DNA of 64,000 bases, taken from positions 406,431 to 470,430 of the forward strand of contig JAEKKJ010000010.1 of assembly GCA_019510435.1 (NCBI GenBank), written 5' to 3'. Under the pieces are notes generated by a model that saw only the letters and a list, made by a program, of their open reading frames with translations, did no database searches and was not told where the DNA came from. Position numbers and translations under genes: made by a program. This document shows positions 1 through 9,304 of this stretch, one piece after another; position 1 is the first letter of the stretch; each line of letters begins with the position of its first letter. The stretch is from Caulobacterales bacterium (GTDB lineage: Bacteria; Pseudomonadota; Alphaproteobacteria; Caulobacterales; Caulobacteraceae).

Positions 1-844
1 GGCCGCCGCCGGTCAGGGCCGCCATGCTGGCCGAATGGTGCGGGCTGCGGAACGGGCGCGCCCGGCTGAGCTGGCCGCGGGCGATCAGGCCGGCCACCGA
101 ATGGATCATGGAGGTCTCGAGCAGCTCGCCCGGCGTCAGAGGCGGGAGCAGGCCGGGCAGGCGGGCGGCCATCATCGACTTGCCCGAGCCCGGCGGCCCC
201 ACGAAGGCCAGGTTATGGCCGCCGGCCGCGGCGATCTCGAGCGCCCGCTTGGCGTTCTCCTGGCCCTTCACGTCGCGCAGGTCCGGGACGCGTTCGCCGT
301 CCAGCATGTCCCCGGGCTTGGGCGGGCTCAGCAACTGGGTCCCGCGGAAGTGGTTCACCAGGGCGATCAGCGACGGGGCGGCCAGCACCGGCGTCCCGCC
401 CGCCCAGGCCGCCTCGGGCCCGCAGGCCTCGGGGCAGATCAGGCCCAGACCCAGCCCGCCGGCCGCCACCGCCGCGGGCAAGGCCCCGGCCACCGGCGTG
501 ATGCGCCCGTCCAGGGCCAACTCGCCCACCGCCGCCCACGCCTCCAGCGCGTCGGGCGGGATGATGCCCATGCCGGCCATGATCGCCAGGGCGATGGGCA
601 GGTCGTAGTGGCTGCCTTCCTTCGGCAGGTCGGCCGGCGCCAGGTTGGCGATGATCCGCTTGGCGGGCAGCGCCAGGCCCAGGCCCATGAACGCCCCGCG
701 CACCCGCTCGCGGCTCTCCGACACCGCCTTGTCGCCCATGCCCACGAGGAAGAATTTGGAGTCGCCGCGGGTGAACTGCACCTGCACATCGACGCGCACC
801 GCCTCGACGCCCCGGAAGGCCAGGGTCACCACCCGCGCCGACAT
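1..844 (-). CDS. YifB/ComM-type AAA+ ATPase, 3' part missing
   Basis: The ATG at 844 opens a frame that runs off the left edge after about 281 residues, so the C-terminal half is absent. Residues 1-165 fit the N-terminal domain of the Mg-chelatase-like YifB/ComM family, followed by a linker and a Walker A motif GPPGSGKS at about 216-223. ComM is known as a hexameric helicase that helps branch migration when transformed DNA is integrated; whether this copy does so is inferred from the family only. It is the last gene seen of the long minus-strand run, 133 bp downstream of gshB. Full-length members have about 500 residues. Confidence 0.88.
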   Translation of the reverse strand, partial: MSARVVTLAFRGVEAVRVDVQVQFTRGDSKFFLVGMGDKAVSESRERVRGAFMGLGLALPAKRIIANLAPADLPKEGSHYDLPIALAIMAGMGIIPPDALEAWAAVGELALDGRITPVAGALPAAVAAGGLGLGLICPEACGPEAAWAGGTPVLAAPSLIALVNHFRGTQLLSPPKPGDMLDGERVPDLRDVKGQENAKRALEIAAAGGHNLAFVGPPGSGKSMMAARLPGLLPPLTPGELLETSMIHSVAGLIARGQLSRARPFRSPHHSASMAALTGGG

Positions 845-977
845 GCCGAACCCCTCGCGTCCCGTCCCGACTTATCCACAACCACAGCATGCGCTACGGC
901 TCAGATCAAGAACAAATCCAGAACTTCGAGGAAACCGAGACGTTTCCGTGACTTCCGTGCGTCTCTTCTGAAACAGC
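845..977. other. gshB-yifB spacer with a decayed iterated-unit motif
   Basis: No gene is seen here. Around 941-966 the plus strand carries CGTTTCCGTG followed by ACTTCCGTGCG, a short T/C-rich unit repeated imperfectly. This is the same style as the clearer hairpin elements elsewhere in the window, but the left arm (about 917-935) barely pairs with it. I read it as a possible decayed repeat only. Confidence 0.25.
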
Positions 978-1925
978 CTAAGCCGTGGCGCGGAGCGCTT
1001 CAATCCGGCTCCACATCACGTCGGTGGCATCGACGCCAGTGAAGGTCTTCAGGGCCACCGCGCCGGTGGGGGAGGTGACGTTGATCTCGGTCAGGTAGTC
1101 GCCGATCACGTCGATGCCGACGAAGATCAGGCCACGCGCCTTCAGCTCGGGCCCGATGGCGGCGCAGATCTCGCGGTCGCGGGCGCTGAGCTCCACCGGC
1201 TCGGCCCGGCCCCCCACGGCCAGGTTGGAGCGGATCTGCCCCTTCTGCGGCACCCGGTTGATGGCGCCCACCGGCTCGCCGTCGACCAGGAGGATACGCT
1301 TGTCGCCCTTGGTCACCGACGGCAGGAACTTCTGGACGATGACCGGCTCGGGCGCGAGCTCGGCGTGGATCTCCAGCAGCGCCGACAGGTTCGGATCGTC
1401 CGCCAGGTGGCGGGTGACGCCCGAGCCGCCACGACCGTTCAGCGGCTTCAGCACCACATCGCCATGGCGCGCGCGGAAGTCGGCGATCGCCTCGCGGTCC
1501 CAGGTGATCAGGGTGGGCGGCTGCAGGCCCGGAAACTTGGTGACGAAGATCTTCTCGGGCGCGCTGCGCACCTCGGCGGGGTTGTTGACCACCAGGGTCT
1601 TGGGGTGGATCGCCTCGAGGAAGAAGGTGGCGTCGATGTAGCGCATGTCGAACGGCGGGTCCTGGCGCATCAGGACCACGTCGAACTCGGAGAGCTCCAC
1701 CTGCCGCGGCGCGCTCAGCCGGGCGTGGTCGCCCTTCACCCGCTGCACCACCACGTCGCGGCCGCGGGCGAACACGCGCCCGTCCTCCATGGCCAGGGTG
1801 TCGGTCAGATAGACGAACAGCGAGTGGCCGCGCGCCTGGGCCGTCTCCATCATCAGGAAGGTGGTGTCGCCTTCGATGTTGATCCCCTCGATGGGGTCCA
1901 TCTGTACGGCGACCTTCAACGGCAT
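978..1925 (-). CDS. gshB: glutathione synthetase
   Basis: The product has 315 residues, the usual GshB length. It ligates glycine to gamma-glutamylcysteine using ATP, the second step of glutathione synthesis in the cytosol. The N-terminal [12 protein letters not shown] start, the [11 protein letters not shown] stretch, the LNGRGGSGV loop and the C-terminal INVTSPTG segment are GshB hallmarks within an ATP-grasp fold. The start is ATG at 1925, 39 bp after the stop of the AlgJ-RTX gene on the same strand, so co-transcription is possible but no functional link is known. Confidence 0.96.
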   Translation of the reverse strand: MPLKVAVQMDPIEGINIEGDTTFLMMETAQARGHSLFVYLTDTLAMEDGRVFARGRDVVVQRVKGDHARLSAPRQVELSEFDVVLMRQDPPFDMRYIDATFFLEAIHPKTLVVNNPAEVRSAPEKIFVTKFPGLQPPTLITWDREAIADFRARHGDVVLKPLNGRGGSGVTRHLADDPNLSALLEIHAELAPEPVIVQKFLPSVTKGDKRILLVDGEPVGAINRVPQKGQIRSNLAVGGRAEPVELSARDREICAAIGPELKARGLIFVGIDVIGDYLTEINVTSPTGAVALKTFTGVDATDVMWSRIEALRATA

Positions 1926-1964
1926 AGCGCTCCCCCCGGCTCAGGTCCGACGGACATAGGGGGT

Positions 1965-3626
1965 CTAGCCGCCCGGCGCCAGCGAGGAGCGCCGGTTTCG
2001 GATCGTCCCGGGCGGCAGGCTGTCGGCCCGCACGCGGCGCAGCACCATGCGCCCGCCCGCGAAGGCGATCACCGTGTCGGCGCCCTCCTGGCGCACGGCG
2101 TAGGCCAGGTCCGGGGCCAGCTCCACCCGGTCGCCCTGCTCCGCCGAGAAGTCGAGCACCAGGTCCAGGCCCGACCCTTCGAAGGCGCTGAAGGTGTCGG
2201 CCCCGCGTCCACCCGCCAGGGTGTCGTCGCCGCGGCCGCCCTCGATCCAGTCGGCGCCGTCCTCGCCATAGATGAGGTCCGCGCCGCGCCCGCCGCGCAG
2301 CACGTCGTCCGCGCCGTGGCCGTGGATCGTGTCGTTCCCCCCGCGGCCCTGGATATCGTCCGGCGCCTCGCCGCCCGCCAGGCGGTCGTTCCCGTCGCCG
2401 CCCGCCCGGATACGCACCCGGGCATGGGCCCAGGGGTTCCAGGCCTCCAGCCGGTCGCGCTGGCGGCGCGCCACGACCGCAGCGATCCGGGCGGCCGCCT
2501 CCGGCGCCGCGGGGGGCGAGTCCTGCATGGCCGTCGGCAAGCCGCTCTCCAGCACCTCGGTAACCACCACGTCAGGGTGGAAGCGCTCGATCAGGTCGCC
2601 GCGCCAGACGCCGTCCTGGTTGTGGGCCACCACGATGCGGCTGAAGTCGCCGTAGAGGAACGGCAGCAGGGCGTTGGAGAAGGAGTCCATGGTGAGCAGC
2701 AGCACCGGCTTGCCCACCGCGGCCGTGTCGATCACCCGCGGGGCGGTCCAGTCGCGCCGCGTGCTGAGCAGGGTGACCTTCAGCGCATCCTCCGCCGGCG
2801 GATCGCCCAGCTCGGGATAGTCCACGTCCACGAAGCTGGAGACGCCCAGCATGAGGGCCATGTTGCGCGGCTTGTTGGCGGCGGTGGCGCGCTCCTCGCG
2901 GAAGGCCTCCAGCGGCCGCGGCCCCGCGCCGATCCCGCGCCGCTGCAGCTCGCGCATCAGGGCCACATAGCCCCAGTAGGCGCCCAGCCCCGTCCAGTGG
3001 GTGTCATGGGCGGCGTAGACCTTGACGCCGTAGTGCGCGGCGTTGGCCAGTTCCGGGTAGGGGTAGATGACCCTGCCCACACCAGACGCGTCAGCCATCC
3101 GGCTGAGCGTCACGGCCGTCCTGTTGGTGTCCGGGAAGAACCAGTCGGGCGCGAGGCCCGGATAGACCACCTCCTTCACCGGCGGGGTCAGCACCAGATA
3201 GGTCGCGCCCCTTGCCTGCAGCGCCTCGGTGCGGCCGGCGAGGCCCGCGAGCCAGGTCCGGGCCTGGGCGTCGGTGAGCGGCGGCGCGCCCCGGCCTGCG
3301 CCCAGGTGGCTGCCGTCGTCGCTGAACAGCCAGCCCTTGTGGCCCACCACCACCCGCGGCGAGCCGGAGACCCCGATCAGGAGCCGCAGCCGGTTCAGCG
3401 CCGCGATCAGATAGATGCGGGGCGGAAAGTGATCGGCCACATAGGCGTCGGCCGCATGACGGAAGGCCGTCAGGTCCGCGATCCGGCGGATGTCGGGGGC
3501 GGGAGCCAGGGCGCGGTTCTCGTCCAGGTCGGGCGGGGGCGCGAGCCAGGGCAGGGCGAAGGCGCCGGCCACCACCGCGCCCGCCACGGCGATCAGGCCT
3601 CCCCAATGTGCGCGCAGGCTGGCCAT
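1965..3626 (-). CDS. AlgJ/AlgX-like SGNH acetyltransferase fused to a C-terminal RTX repeat domain
   Basis: The product has 553 residues. Residues about 10-30 form an uncleaved signal anchor. Residues about 45-395 match the AlgJ/AlgX SGNH-type fold, with a DTHW motif at 208-211 and the likely nucleophile in MDSFS (Ser315). These proteins take acetyl groups handed over by an MBOAT partner and place them on an exported polysaccharide. Residues about 409-477 are glycine/aspartate-rich nonapeptides such as GGRGADLIY and GGRGDDTLA, the calcium-binding RTX pattern, followed by a serralysin-like tail. The ATG at 3626 overlaps the MBOAT stop by one base (TGATG), indicating translational coupling. An RTX tail on an AlgJ-like enzyme is unusual to my knowledge. 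The acceptor polymer is unknown and no polysaccharide synthase gene is nearby. Confidence 0.85.
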   Translation of the reverse strand: MASLRAHWGGLIAVAGAVVAGAFALPWLAPPPDLDENRALAPAPDIRRIADLTAFRHAADAYVADHFPPRIYLIAALNRLRLLIGVSGSPRVVVGHKGWLFSDDGSHLGAGRGAPPLTDAQARTWLAGLAGRTEALQARGATYLVLTPPVKEVVYPGLAPDWFFPDTNRTAVTLSRMADASGVGRVIYPYPELANAAHYGVKVYAAHDTHWTGLGAYWGYVALMRELQRRGIGAGPRPLEAFREERATAANKPRNMALMLGVSSFVDVDYPELGDPPAEDALKVTLLSTRRDWTAPRVIDTAAVGKPVLLLTMDSFSNALLPFLYGDFSRIVVAHNQDGVWRGDLIERFHPDVVVTEVLESGLPTAMQDSPPAAPEAAARIAAVVARRQRDRLEAWNPWAHARVRIRAGGDGNDRLAGGEAPDDIQGRGGNDTIHGHGADDVLRGGRGADLIYGEDGADWIEGGRGDDTLAGGRGADTFSAFEGSGLDLVLDFSAEQGDRVELAPDLAYAVRQEGADTVIAFAGGRMVLRRVRADSLPPGTIRNRRSSLAPGG

Positions 3627-5062
3627 CAGAAGCGGAAGTAGAGGAAGGGCTTGAGCGAGGCGCCAGCCAGGATCGCCACGCTGAGCAGCAGACCGCAGGC
3701 GAGGACGGGCGTGGCCAGCACATGGACGCCCTGGGTGTCGAGCCGCGGCTCCTGGGTCCCCGCCGGCGCCAGCTTGCGCGCCTGGGCCCGGTCCAGCAGC
3801 CACGGCAGGGTGGGAACCGCGAACACCACGCCCGCGGCCATCGCCAGCAGGACCTGGTTGTCGAGGAGCACCCGGGTCGGGACGGGCGGCCACGCCAAGT
3901 CGGAGAGGTCGGCCATGGCGTGGAGATACGAAAGCGCCTGCGGCAGGCTCTCGGCGCGGAACAGCACCCAGCCGGCGATCACCACCAGCAGCGCATAGGC
4001 ATGGCCAACCGGCGACGGGGCCCGCGCCAGCAGCCGCCCGAGCCCGAAGCGCTCCAGCATCAGGAACGCCCCGTGGTAGAGGCCCCAGATGACGAAGGTC
4101 CAGGCCGCGCCGTGCCAGAGGCCGGTCAGCAGGAACACGACCAGCAGGTTGCGCACGGTGTTCGCCAGCCCCTGTCGATTGCCGCCCAGCGGGATGTAGA
4201 CGTAGTCGCGGAACCACGACGACAGGGAGATATGCCAGCGCCGCCAGAACTCGGTGATCGAGCGGCTGGCGTAGGGGTGGTCGAAATTCTTCGGGAAGGT
4301 GAAGCCCAGCATGAAGGCCAAGCCAATCGCCATGTTCGAATAGCCGCCGAAGTCGAAGTAGATCTGCAGCGTATAGGCGATGGCGCCCAGCCAGGCGGTG
4401 GCGGGGTCCAGCGCCGGCCCGAGGCCGAAGGCGTGGTTGGCCAGGGGCGCGACGGTATTGGCCACCAGCACCTTCTGGCAGAGCCCGACGATGAAATACT
4501 GCAGCCCCAGGCCCAGCCGTCGCGTGCGTCGGCGGTCGGCGTGCAGCTCGGCGCGGATGTTGGCGAAGCGCACGATCGGGCCGGCGATCAGGTGCGGGAA
4601 CATCAGGATGTAGACGGCGAAGCGCGCGAGGTCGGGCTCTTCCTCCACGCGCCGCCAATGGACGTCGCAGGCATAGCTGATCAGCTGGAAGGTGAAGAAC
4701 GAGATGCCCAGCGGCAGGGCCAGGTGCGGCTCGGCCAGTGGCGCGCCGGGCAGGATGGCGTTGAGGTTGTGCGCCAGGAAGCCGGCGTATTTGAAGAAGC
4801 CGAGGACGCCGAGGTCCAGGGTGATCAGGCCCCCCAGCAGCGCGCGGCGCCGCGACTTGGCCTCTGTCCGGGCGATCGCCCTGGCGCCGGCGTAGTTGGC
4901 GCAGATCAGCCCCGCGAGGAGGAAGATGTAGGCGCCTTCGCCCCAGACGTAGAAGGCCACGCTGCCGGCCAGCAGCACGCCGGTGCGCAGGCCGCTCAGG
5001 TAATAGCCGAGGAGGAAGACGGGCAGGAAGTAGAAGACGAAGATGATCGAACTGAAGACCAT
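3626..5062 (-). CDS. MBOAT family O-acyltransferase, AlgI-like
   Basis: The product has 478 residues and about ten hydrophobic segments, typical of AlgI/DltB-type membrane-bound O-acyltransferases. Landmarks are FPHLIAGPIVR near 155, FDFGGYSNMAIGL near 237, EFWRRWHISLSSW with His277, and the catalytic-type His317 in LTGLWHGAAW. Such proteins move an acyl (usually acetyl) group from a cytosolic donor across the inner membrane to a periplasmic partner. That partner is evidently the coupled AlgJ-RTX protein downstream. The target polymer cannot be read from the sequence. Confidence 0.94.
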   Translation of the reverse strand: MVFSSIIFVFYFLPVFLLGYYLSGLRTGVLLAGSVAFYVWGEGAYIFLLAGLICANYAGARAIARTEAKSRRRALLGGLITLDLGVLGFFKYAGFLAHNLNAILPGAPLAEPHLALPLGISFFTFQLISYACDVHWRRVEEEPDLARFAVYILMFPHLIAGPIVRFANIRAELHADRRRTRRLGLGLQYFIVGLCQKVLVANTVAPLANHAFGLGPALDPATAWLGAIAYTLQIYFDFGGYSNMAIGLAFMLGFTFPKNFDHPYASRSITEFWRRWHISLSSWFRDYVYIPLGGNRQGLANTVRNLLVVFLLTGLWHGAAWTFVIWGLYHGAFLMLERFGLGRLLARAPSPVGHAYALLVVIAGWVLFRAESLPQALSYLHAMADLSDLAWPPVPTRVLLDNQVLLAMAAGVVFAVPTLPWLLDRAQARKLAPAGTQEPRLDTQGVHVLATPVLACGLLLSVAILAGASLKPFLYFRF

Positions 5063-5128
5063 CCCCTGACGCCCCGCCCCCGCGATTCAACCTCGCGAAG
5101 ATGCCCGCGCCGCCGCGGGTGAGCAATC

Positions 5129-5944
5129 TCAGTTCAGGCGCAGCCGTACGCGCTCGCGGTGGGCCCGGGCCGCCAGGGCCGCGCCGCCGTCCAAGGCGGT
5201 GGCCCGCTGCAGGGCTTCCAGCGCCCCGGCGAGCGCGCCCTGGCCCTCCCGCGCGGCCGCCACGTCCAGCCAGGGCCGGTGGTCGGCGGGGTCCAGCAGG
5301 GCGCGCCGCAGCGCCGCGCGCTCGGCGCGGGAATAGTCGCCGGCCGCGCTGGCCTGGGCGAAGATCACGTTCTGCAGGCGCAGCAGCACGGCCCGGTCGC
5401 TGACCGGCGCCATCAGCCGGTCCAGGCGATCGGCGACGTTGGGCGTCAACCCCGCGTGCAGGGCCCGGCGGGTCAATTCAGAGGGCAGGACGACGCGGCC
5501 CTCCGAGAAGGGGTCCAGCGCCAGCGGCCCCTCCTCGGTCTCAATGCGCAGCAGGAAGTGGCCGGGGAAGTCGACGCCCTGGACGGTCAGGGCGTTCTTG
5601 CGCGCGGCGTGCAGGTAGAAGAGGCCGATGGTGACCGCCAGCCCGCGGCGGCGGCCGGCGACCGCGATGACGTCGGCGTTGTCCGGGTCCTCCAGGTGGA
5701 AGAGGTCGCCGGAAAGGCCCAGGTCGCCGGCCATGCTCTCGGCGATGGCCTCCTCCGGGCTCTCGCGCTTCAGCCGTTCGGCCAGGCGCTCGCAGCCGAG
5801 GCCGGCGACCTCGCGCGCTGTGCGCGGATCGCGCGCCGGATCCTCGTGGATCGCGCAGGCGATGGCGGCGTCCAGCAGCGGGAACTCGCCGTCGGCGGCG
5901 GTCCCGGCTTCGGACAGCATGTTTTCGGCTTCTTCGCGGTCCAT
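5129..5944 (-). CDS. SirB1-like transglutaminase-core/TPR protein
   Basis: The product has 271 residues from ATG 5944, chosen over an in-frame upstream codon that would overlap yraN; a purine-rich GAGGGG lies about 10 nt upstream. The centre, with HLEDPDNADV, RRRGLAVTIGLFYLHAA and VDFPGHFLLRI, matches the SirB1 transglutaminase-like family (Transglut_core2). The C-terminal 90 residues are helical and TPR-like. The family lacks a proven enzymatic role. It sits 16 bp downstream of yraN in the same run. Confidence 0.85.
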   Translation of the reverse strand: MDREEAENMLSEAGTAADGEFPLLDAAIACAIHEDPARDPRTAREVAGLGCERLAERLKRESPEEAIAESMAGDLGLSGDLFHLEDPDNADVIAVAGRRRGLAVTIGLFYLHAARKNALTVQGVDFPGHFLLRIETEEGPLALDPFSEGRVVLPSELTRRALHAGLTPNVADRLDRLMAPVSDRAVLLRLQNVIFAQASAAGDYSRAERAALRRALLDPADHRPWLDVAAAREGQGALAGALEALQRATALDGGAALAARAHRERVRLRLN

Positions 5945-5960
5945 GCCGCCGTCGTACCCC

Positions 5961-6332
5961 TCAGTCACCCTTCCAGGCGTCGGGAATATGCCTAGGAAGC
6001 CGGCCCGGCGCGAGGGCCAGGAGATCAAGTCGCACCCCCAGGCGCGCCAAGGCGGGCCGGCTGGCCGCTACGGCCAAGCCTGCGCGGCGCAACCGTTCGC
6101 GCTGCTCGTGGCCCACCGCCTCCAGCGCCGCCTCGATGGTGCGGCGGCGTTTCACCTCGATCACGGCAAGCACGCCGCCGCGCTGGGCCAGGAGGTCGAT
6201 CTCGCCCTGGCGGGTCTTCAGCCGGAAGCCCAGGATGCGGTAGCCCTTGGCCATCAGCCATAGGGCGGCCACCACCTCGCTGCGCCGGCCAGCCAGCCGC
6301 GCCGCGCCGCCGCGGGCCACGCGCACGTTCAC
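5961..6332 (-). CDS. YraN/UPF0102 family nuclease-fold protein
   Basis: The product has 123 residues, the usual family length. The core RTRQGEIDLLAQRGG followed by AVIEVKRR supplies the E-x-D...E-x-K residues of a Holliday-junction-resolvase-like nuclease fold; activity has rarely been shown for this family. The start is GTG and the GTGA overlaps the rsmI stop by four bases, a classic coupled arrangement. The rsmI-yraN pairing is common in proteobacteria, which supports the call. Confidence 0.93.
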   Translation of the reverse strand: MNVRVARGGAARLAGRRSEVVAALWLMAKGYRILGFRLKTRQGEIDLLAQRGGVLAVIEVKRRRTIEAALEAVGHEQRERLRRAGLAVAASRPALARLGVRLDLLALAPGRLPRHIPDAWKGD

Positions 6333-7192
6333 CGCTTCAGCTCCAGCGCCCGGCGGTAGAGGTCGCGGCGCGCCAGGCCCAGGGCCTTGGCCACCTCGGC
6401 GGCCGCGTCGGCCGGCTTCAGCCGTGACAGGGCCTCGGCCAGGGCGGCGTCGGCGTCGGCGGCGGTCGCCTCGGTCTCCCGGCCCGGGCCCACCAGGACC
6501 ACGATCTCGCCCTTGGGGTCCGTAAGCCTGGGATCGGCGGCCAGGCCCGAGAGCGGCCCGCGGTAGAAGGTCTCGTAGAGCTTGGTGATCTCACGGGCGA
6601 CCACCGCCTCGCGGTCCCCGAGCACCGCGGCCATGTCCGCCAGGCTCTCGGCCAGGCGGGAGCCGCCCTCGTAGAACACCAGGGTCGCGCGGATGCCGGC
6701 CACCTCCTCCAGGAAGGTGCGCCGCGCCGCGCTCTTGGGCGGCGGGAAACCCAGGAACAGGAACCGGTCGGTGGGCAGGCCGGCGGCCGACAGCGCCGCG
6801 GTCAGGGCCGAGGCGCCGGGGATCGGGAACACCGCATGGCCCGCCGCCGTGGCTTCGCGCACCAGGCGGTAGCCGGGGTCGGAGATCAGCGGCGTGCCGG
6901 CGTCGCTGACCAGGGCGACGCGCCCGCCCGCCGCCAGGGCCGCCAGCGCCTTGGGCCGGGCCCGCTCGGCGGCGTGCTCGTCGTGGCGCTCCAGCTTGGC
7001 GGAGAGGCCGAAGGCGGCCAGCAGCTTGCCCGTGACGCGGGTGTCCTCGGCCAGCACCAGGTCCGCCTGGGCCAGGATGTCCAGCGCCCGCAGGGTGATG
7101 TCGCGCAGGTTGCCGATGGGCGTGGCCACCACATAGAGCCCCGGCGCCAGCGGCGCGTCGTCGAGCGGGGGCGGAGGCAGCGCGCGGGCCAT
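6329..7192 (-). CDS. rsmI: 16S rRNA (cytidine1402-2'-O)-methyltransferase
   Basis: The product has 287 residues from ATG 7192; a TTG at 7237 would add 15 residues and is less likely. It methylates the 2'-O of C1402 in the 30S decoding centre using S-adenosylmethionine. Diagnostic stretches are LYVVATPIGNLRDIT, VLAEDTRVTGKLL, ALVSDAGTPLISDPG and FPIPGASALTAALS, all typical of the tetrapyrrole-methylase fold of RsmI. It lies between hemW and yraN and its stop overlaps the yraN start. Confidence 0.95.
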   Translation of the reverse strand: MARALPPPPLDDAPLAPGLYVVATPIGNLRDITLRALDILAQADLVLAEDTRVTGKLLAAFGLSAKLERHDEHAAERARPKALAALAAGGRVALVSDAGTPLISDPGYRLVREATAAGHAVFPIPGASALTAALSAAGLPTDRFLFLGFPPPKSAARRTFLEEVAGIRATLVFYEGGSRLAESLADMAAVLGDREAVVAREITKLYETFYRGPLSGLAADPRLTDPKGEIVVLVGPGRETEATAADADAALAEALSRLKPADAAAEVAKALGLARRDLYRRALELKR

Positions 7193-7253
7193 GGCGGAGG
7201 GTTCGCCGCTCCGCCGCCCAAACGCAAGGCCTCCCAATACGAGGGCCAGCGGC

Positions 7254-8414
7254 TCAGGCGGTAGCGAGCTCGGCCGTAAGCCGATCCAGCACGCGCCGGC
7301 CGGCCGCGGTGGCGCGCAGCCGCAGGGGATCGCCCGCCAGCAGGCCCAGGTCGACGAGATGGCGCACTGCCGGATGGGCCGCCGACAGCCCGAGCGCGGC
7401 GAGGTCGGCGAAGGGAACGCCCGGGAGGATCCGCAGGCCGGCCAGCAGGCGCTCTTCTGCCGCCTCGACCGGCGTCAGCGGGTCGGAGGCTGAAAAGCCC
7501 AGCCCGGTCTCGGCGACGCGGCGGATATAGTCGGCCGGGCGGTCGGCGGCGGCGGTGGCCGTGCGCAGGCCCTCCAGGGTCAACCGGCCATGGGCGCCGG
7601 GCCCAGCGCCCACATAGTCCGCGCCCGTCCAATAGACGAGGTTGTGGCGTGAGCGCGCCGGCGGCCCGAGGGCATGGTTGGAGACCTCGTAGACCTCGAA
7701 GCCCAGGGCCTCCAGCGTCGCCTGGGTGGTCTCGTAGAGGTCGGCGGCGAGACCCTCGGCCGGCGGGGTAAAGACGCCACGGCGCACCGCGCGGTCGAAG
7801 GCGGTGCCGGTCTCGATGGTGAGCTGGTAGGGCGAGAGGTGCTCTGCGCCCAGGTCCGCGGCCTGCCGCAGCTCGGCGGCCCAGGCCTGCGCCGTCTGCC
7901 CGGGCCGGGCGTAGATCAGGTCCAGCGACAGCCGAGGGAACGCCCGCGCCGCCGCCTCGGCCGCGCGCCGGCCCTCGCCGGCGTCATGGTTGCGGCCCAG
8001 GAACTTGAGCGCTGCGTCATCCAGGGCCTGGAGGCCCAGCGACAGGCGGTTCACCCCTGCGGCGGCAAAGGCTGCGAAGCGCTGGGCCTCGGCGTCCGTC
8101 GGGTTGGCCTCCAGGCTCACCTCGAGGTCGGGCGCCGGCGTCCACAACCGCCGGGCCGCCGCCACGATCTGCGCCGCCCAGGCCGGGTCCATCAGCGAGG
8201 GCGTGCCGCCGCCGAAGAACACCGAGACCAGTCGCCGCGGGCCGGTCAGGCTCGCCTGCGCCTCGAGGTCGGCGACGATGGCGCTGGCGAGGTCGGCGGC
8301 CTCCGCCTCCCGGCCCCGCGCCCGATAGACGTTGAAGTCGCAGTACGGGCAGATCCGTGCGCAGTAGGGCCAGTGGACGTAGACGCCCAGGTCCGGCCCC
8401 GGCGGGTCGCTCAA
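7254..8414 (-). CDS. hemW: HemW-type radical SAM protein (heme chaperone)
   Basis: The product has 386 residues from a TTG start whose TTGA overlaps the rdgB stop by four bases; this start fits the family length. The CxxxCxxC cluster motif is at residues 18, 22 and 25 (YCARICPYC). [10 protein letters not shown] and SLEANPTD follow, and the HNLVYW motif near position 270 is the HNxxYW signature that separates HemW from true oxygen-independent coproporphyrinogen oxidase (HemN). HemW binds heme and is thought to deliver it to membrane proteins. Many databases still name this family HemN-like. Confidence 0.92.
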   Translation of the reverse strand: MSDPPGPDLGVYVHWPYCARICPYCDFNVYRARGREAEAADLASAIVADLEAQASLTGPRRLVSVFFGGGTPSLMDPAWAAQIVAAARRLWTPAPDLEVSLEANPTDAEAQRFAAFAAAGVNRLSLGLQALDDAALKFLGRNHDAGEGRRAAEAAARAFPRLSLDLIYARPGQTAQAWAAELRQAADLGAEHLSPYQLTIETGTAFDRAVRRGVFTPPAEGLAADLYETTQATLEALGFEVYEVSNHALGPPARSRHNLVYWTGADYVGAGPGAHGRLTLEGLRTATAAADRPADYIRRVAETGLGFSASDPLTPVEAAEERLLAGLRILPGVPFADLAALGLSAAHPAVRHLVDLGLLAGDPLRLRATAAGRRVLDRLTAELATA

Positions 8415-9010
8415 AGCAGGGCGGCCTTGAGCTTGGCGAAGGCGCGGGCGCGGTGGCTGAGTCCGTCCTTGGTCGCCGGCTCCATCTCGCCGAACGTCTG
8501 GTCGAAGCCGGCGGGAACGAAGATCGGGTCGTAGCCGAAGCCCTTGTCGCCGCGGGGCGGGAAGCTGAGCGTCCCGTCGACCCGGCCCTCCACCACGACG
8601 GCGGGTCCGCCCGGCCAGGCCACGGCCAGGGCCGAGGTGAACCAGGCCGAATAGTCCTCGGCGCCGGCCTCCTCCAGCCGTTCCTCCACCTTGCGCATGG
8701 CCAGGGCGAAGTCCTTGCCAGGCCCGGCCCACCGGGCCGAGAAGATTCCCGGGGCGCCGTCCAGCGCCTTCACCGACAGGCCGGAATCGTCGGCGAGCGC
8801 GATCTGGCCTGTGGCCTCCGCTGCGGCGCGGGCCTTCAGGAGGGCGTTGCCGACGAAGGTGGTCTCGGTCTCCTCCGGTTCGGGCAGGCCCAGCTCGCCT
8901 GCCGCCACCAGTTCGAATCGCCCCTCCAGGATCTCGGCCAGTTCGCGCGCCTTGCCGGGGTTGTGGGTCGCCACCACCAGCCGCGTCCCGGGCTCCAGCT
9001 TCAACGCCAT
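8411..9010 (-). CDS. rdgB: non-canonical purine NTP pyrophosphatase (RdgB/HAM1)
   Basis: The product has 199 residues from ATG 9010, preceded by a strong GGAGGAGG site; a possible upstream start at 9067 has no such site. It hydrolyses ITP, dITP and XTP to monophosphates and so keeps deaminated purines out of nucleic acids. Motifs are [44 protein letters not shown] and [15 protein letters not shown]. It is the promoter-proximal gene of the minus-strand run reaching to the left edge. Confidence 0.96.
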   Translation of the reverse strand: MALKLEPGTRLVVATHNPGKARELAEILEGRFELVAAGELGLPEPEETETTFVGNALLKARAAAEATGQIALADDSGLSVKALDGAPGIFSARWAGPGKDFALAMRKVEERLEEAGAEDYSAWFTSALAVAWPGGPAVVVEGRVDGTLSFPPRGDKGFGYDPIFVPAGFDQTFGEMEPATKDGLSHRARAFAKLKAALL

Positions 9011-9078
9011 CTCGGCCTCCTCCTGCGTCGGGGCGCGGACCCTAACCCTGAGGCGGCCCTGTTGCATTGCGAAAGTTT

Positions 9079-9116
9079 AATATCGTTACTCGATATTCAT
9101 TTGATCGAAAATCGAT
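9079..9116. promoter_or_regulatory. palindromic operator-like sites upstream of the small peptide gene
   Basis: A perfect dyad AATATCG-TTACT-CGATATT occupies 9079-9097, and a second near-dyad ATCGA-AAA-TCGAT follows at about 9103-9115. The stretch is AT-rich against its GC-rich surroundings and sits between the divergent rdgB and the 35-residue gene. It looks like a repressor or activator site plus promoter. The nearby XRE protein (9972-10211) is one possible binder, but that is a guess. Confidence 0.45.
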
Positions 9117-9196
9117 GCCTCCGTATCGTTAAACACATCGGGACACGGGGTCCCGAACATTAACGCGCTGCAATGCAGCAAAGACGGAGCCTCAAA

Positions 9197-9304
9197 ATGT
9201 TCGCCAAGACCATGACCTACCTGGACCGCGCCGCGATGGCCTTCTGCCTGGTCCTCGCCGCCGCCCCGATCCTCAGCATCGCCGCCCGCGCCGCGTTCCT
9301 CTAG
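9197..9304 (+). CDS. 35-residue small hydrophobic protein
   Basis: A short frame, ATG 9197 to TAG 9304, is preceded by GGAG eight bases upstream. It encodes a charged N-terminus (MFAKTMTYLDRAAM) followed by one hydrophobic alanine-rich segment of about 20 residues (AFCLVLAAAPILSIAARAAF). A single-pass membrane peptide is the plain reading. The AT-rich palindromic region before it gives it a plausible promoter of its own. I recognise no family. Confidence 0.55.
   Translation: MFAKTMTYLDRAAMAFCLVLAAAPILSIAARAAFL

Noticed and set aside
1965..5126. One uninterrupted 1053-codon frame across both the MBOAT and AlgJ-RTX genes
   Set aside because: Only its C-terminal half is the AlgJ-RTX protein. 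The upper half is arginine/proline-rich noise antisense in phase to the MBOAT gene, a by-product of high GC.
7193..7237. A longer N-terminus of RsmI from TTG 7237
   Set aside because: The extra 15 residues are not family-like, and ATG 7192 gives the usual length.
9011..9067. A longer RdgB starting at ATG 9067
   Set aside because: The strong GGAGGAGG site belongs to ATG 9010, and the extra residues are arginine-rich and not conserved in the family.
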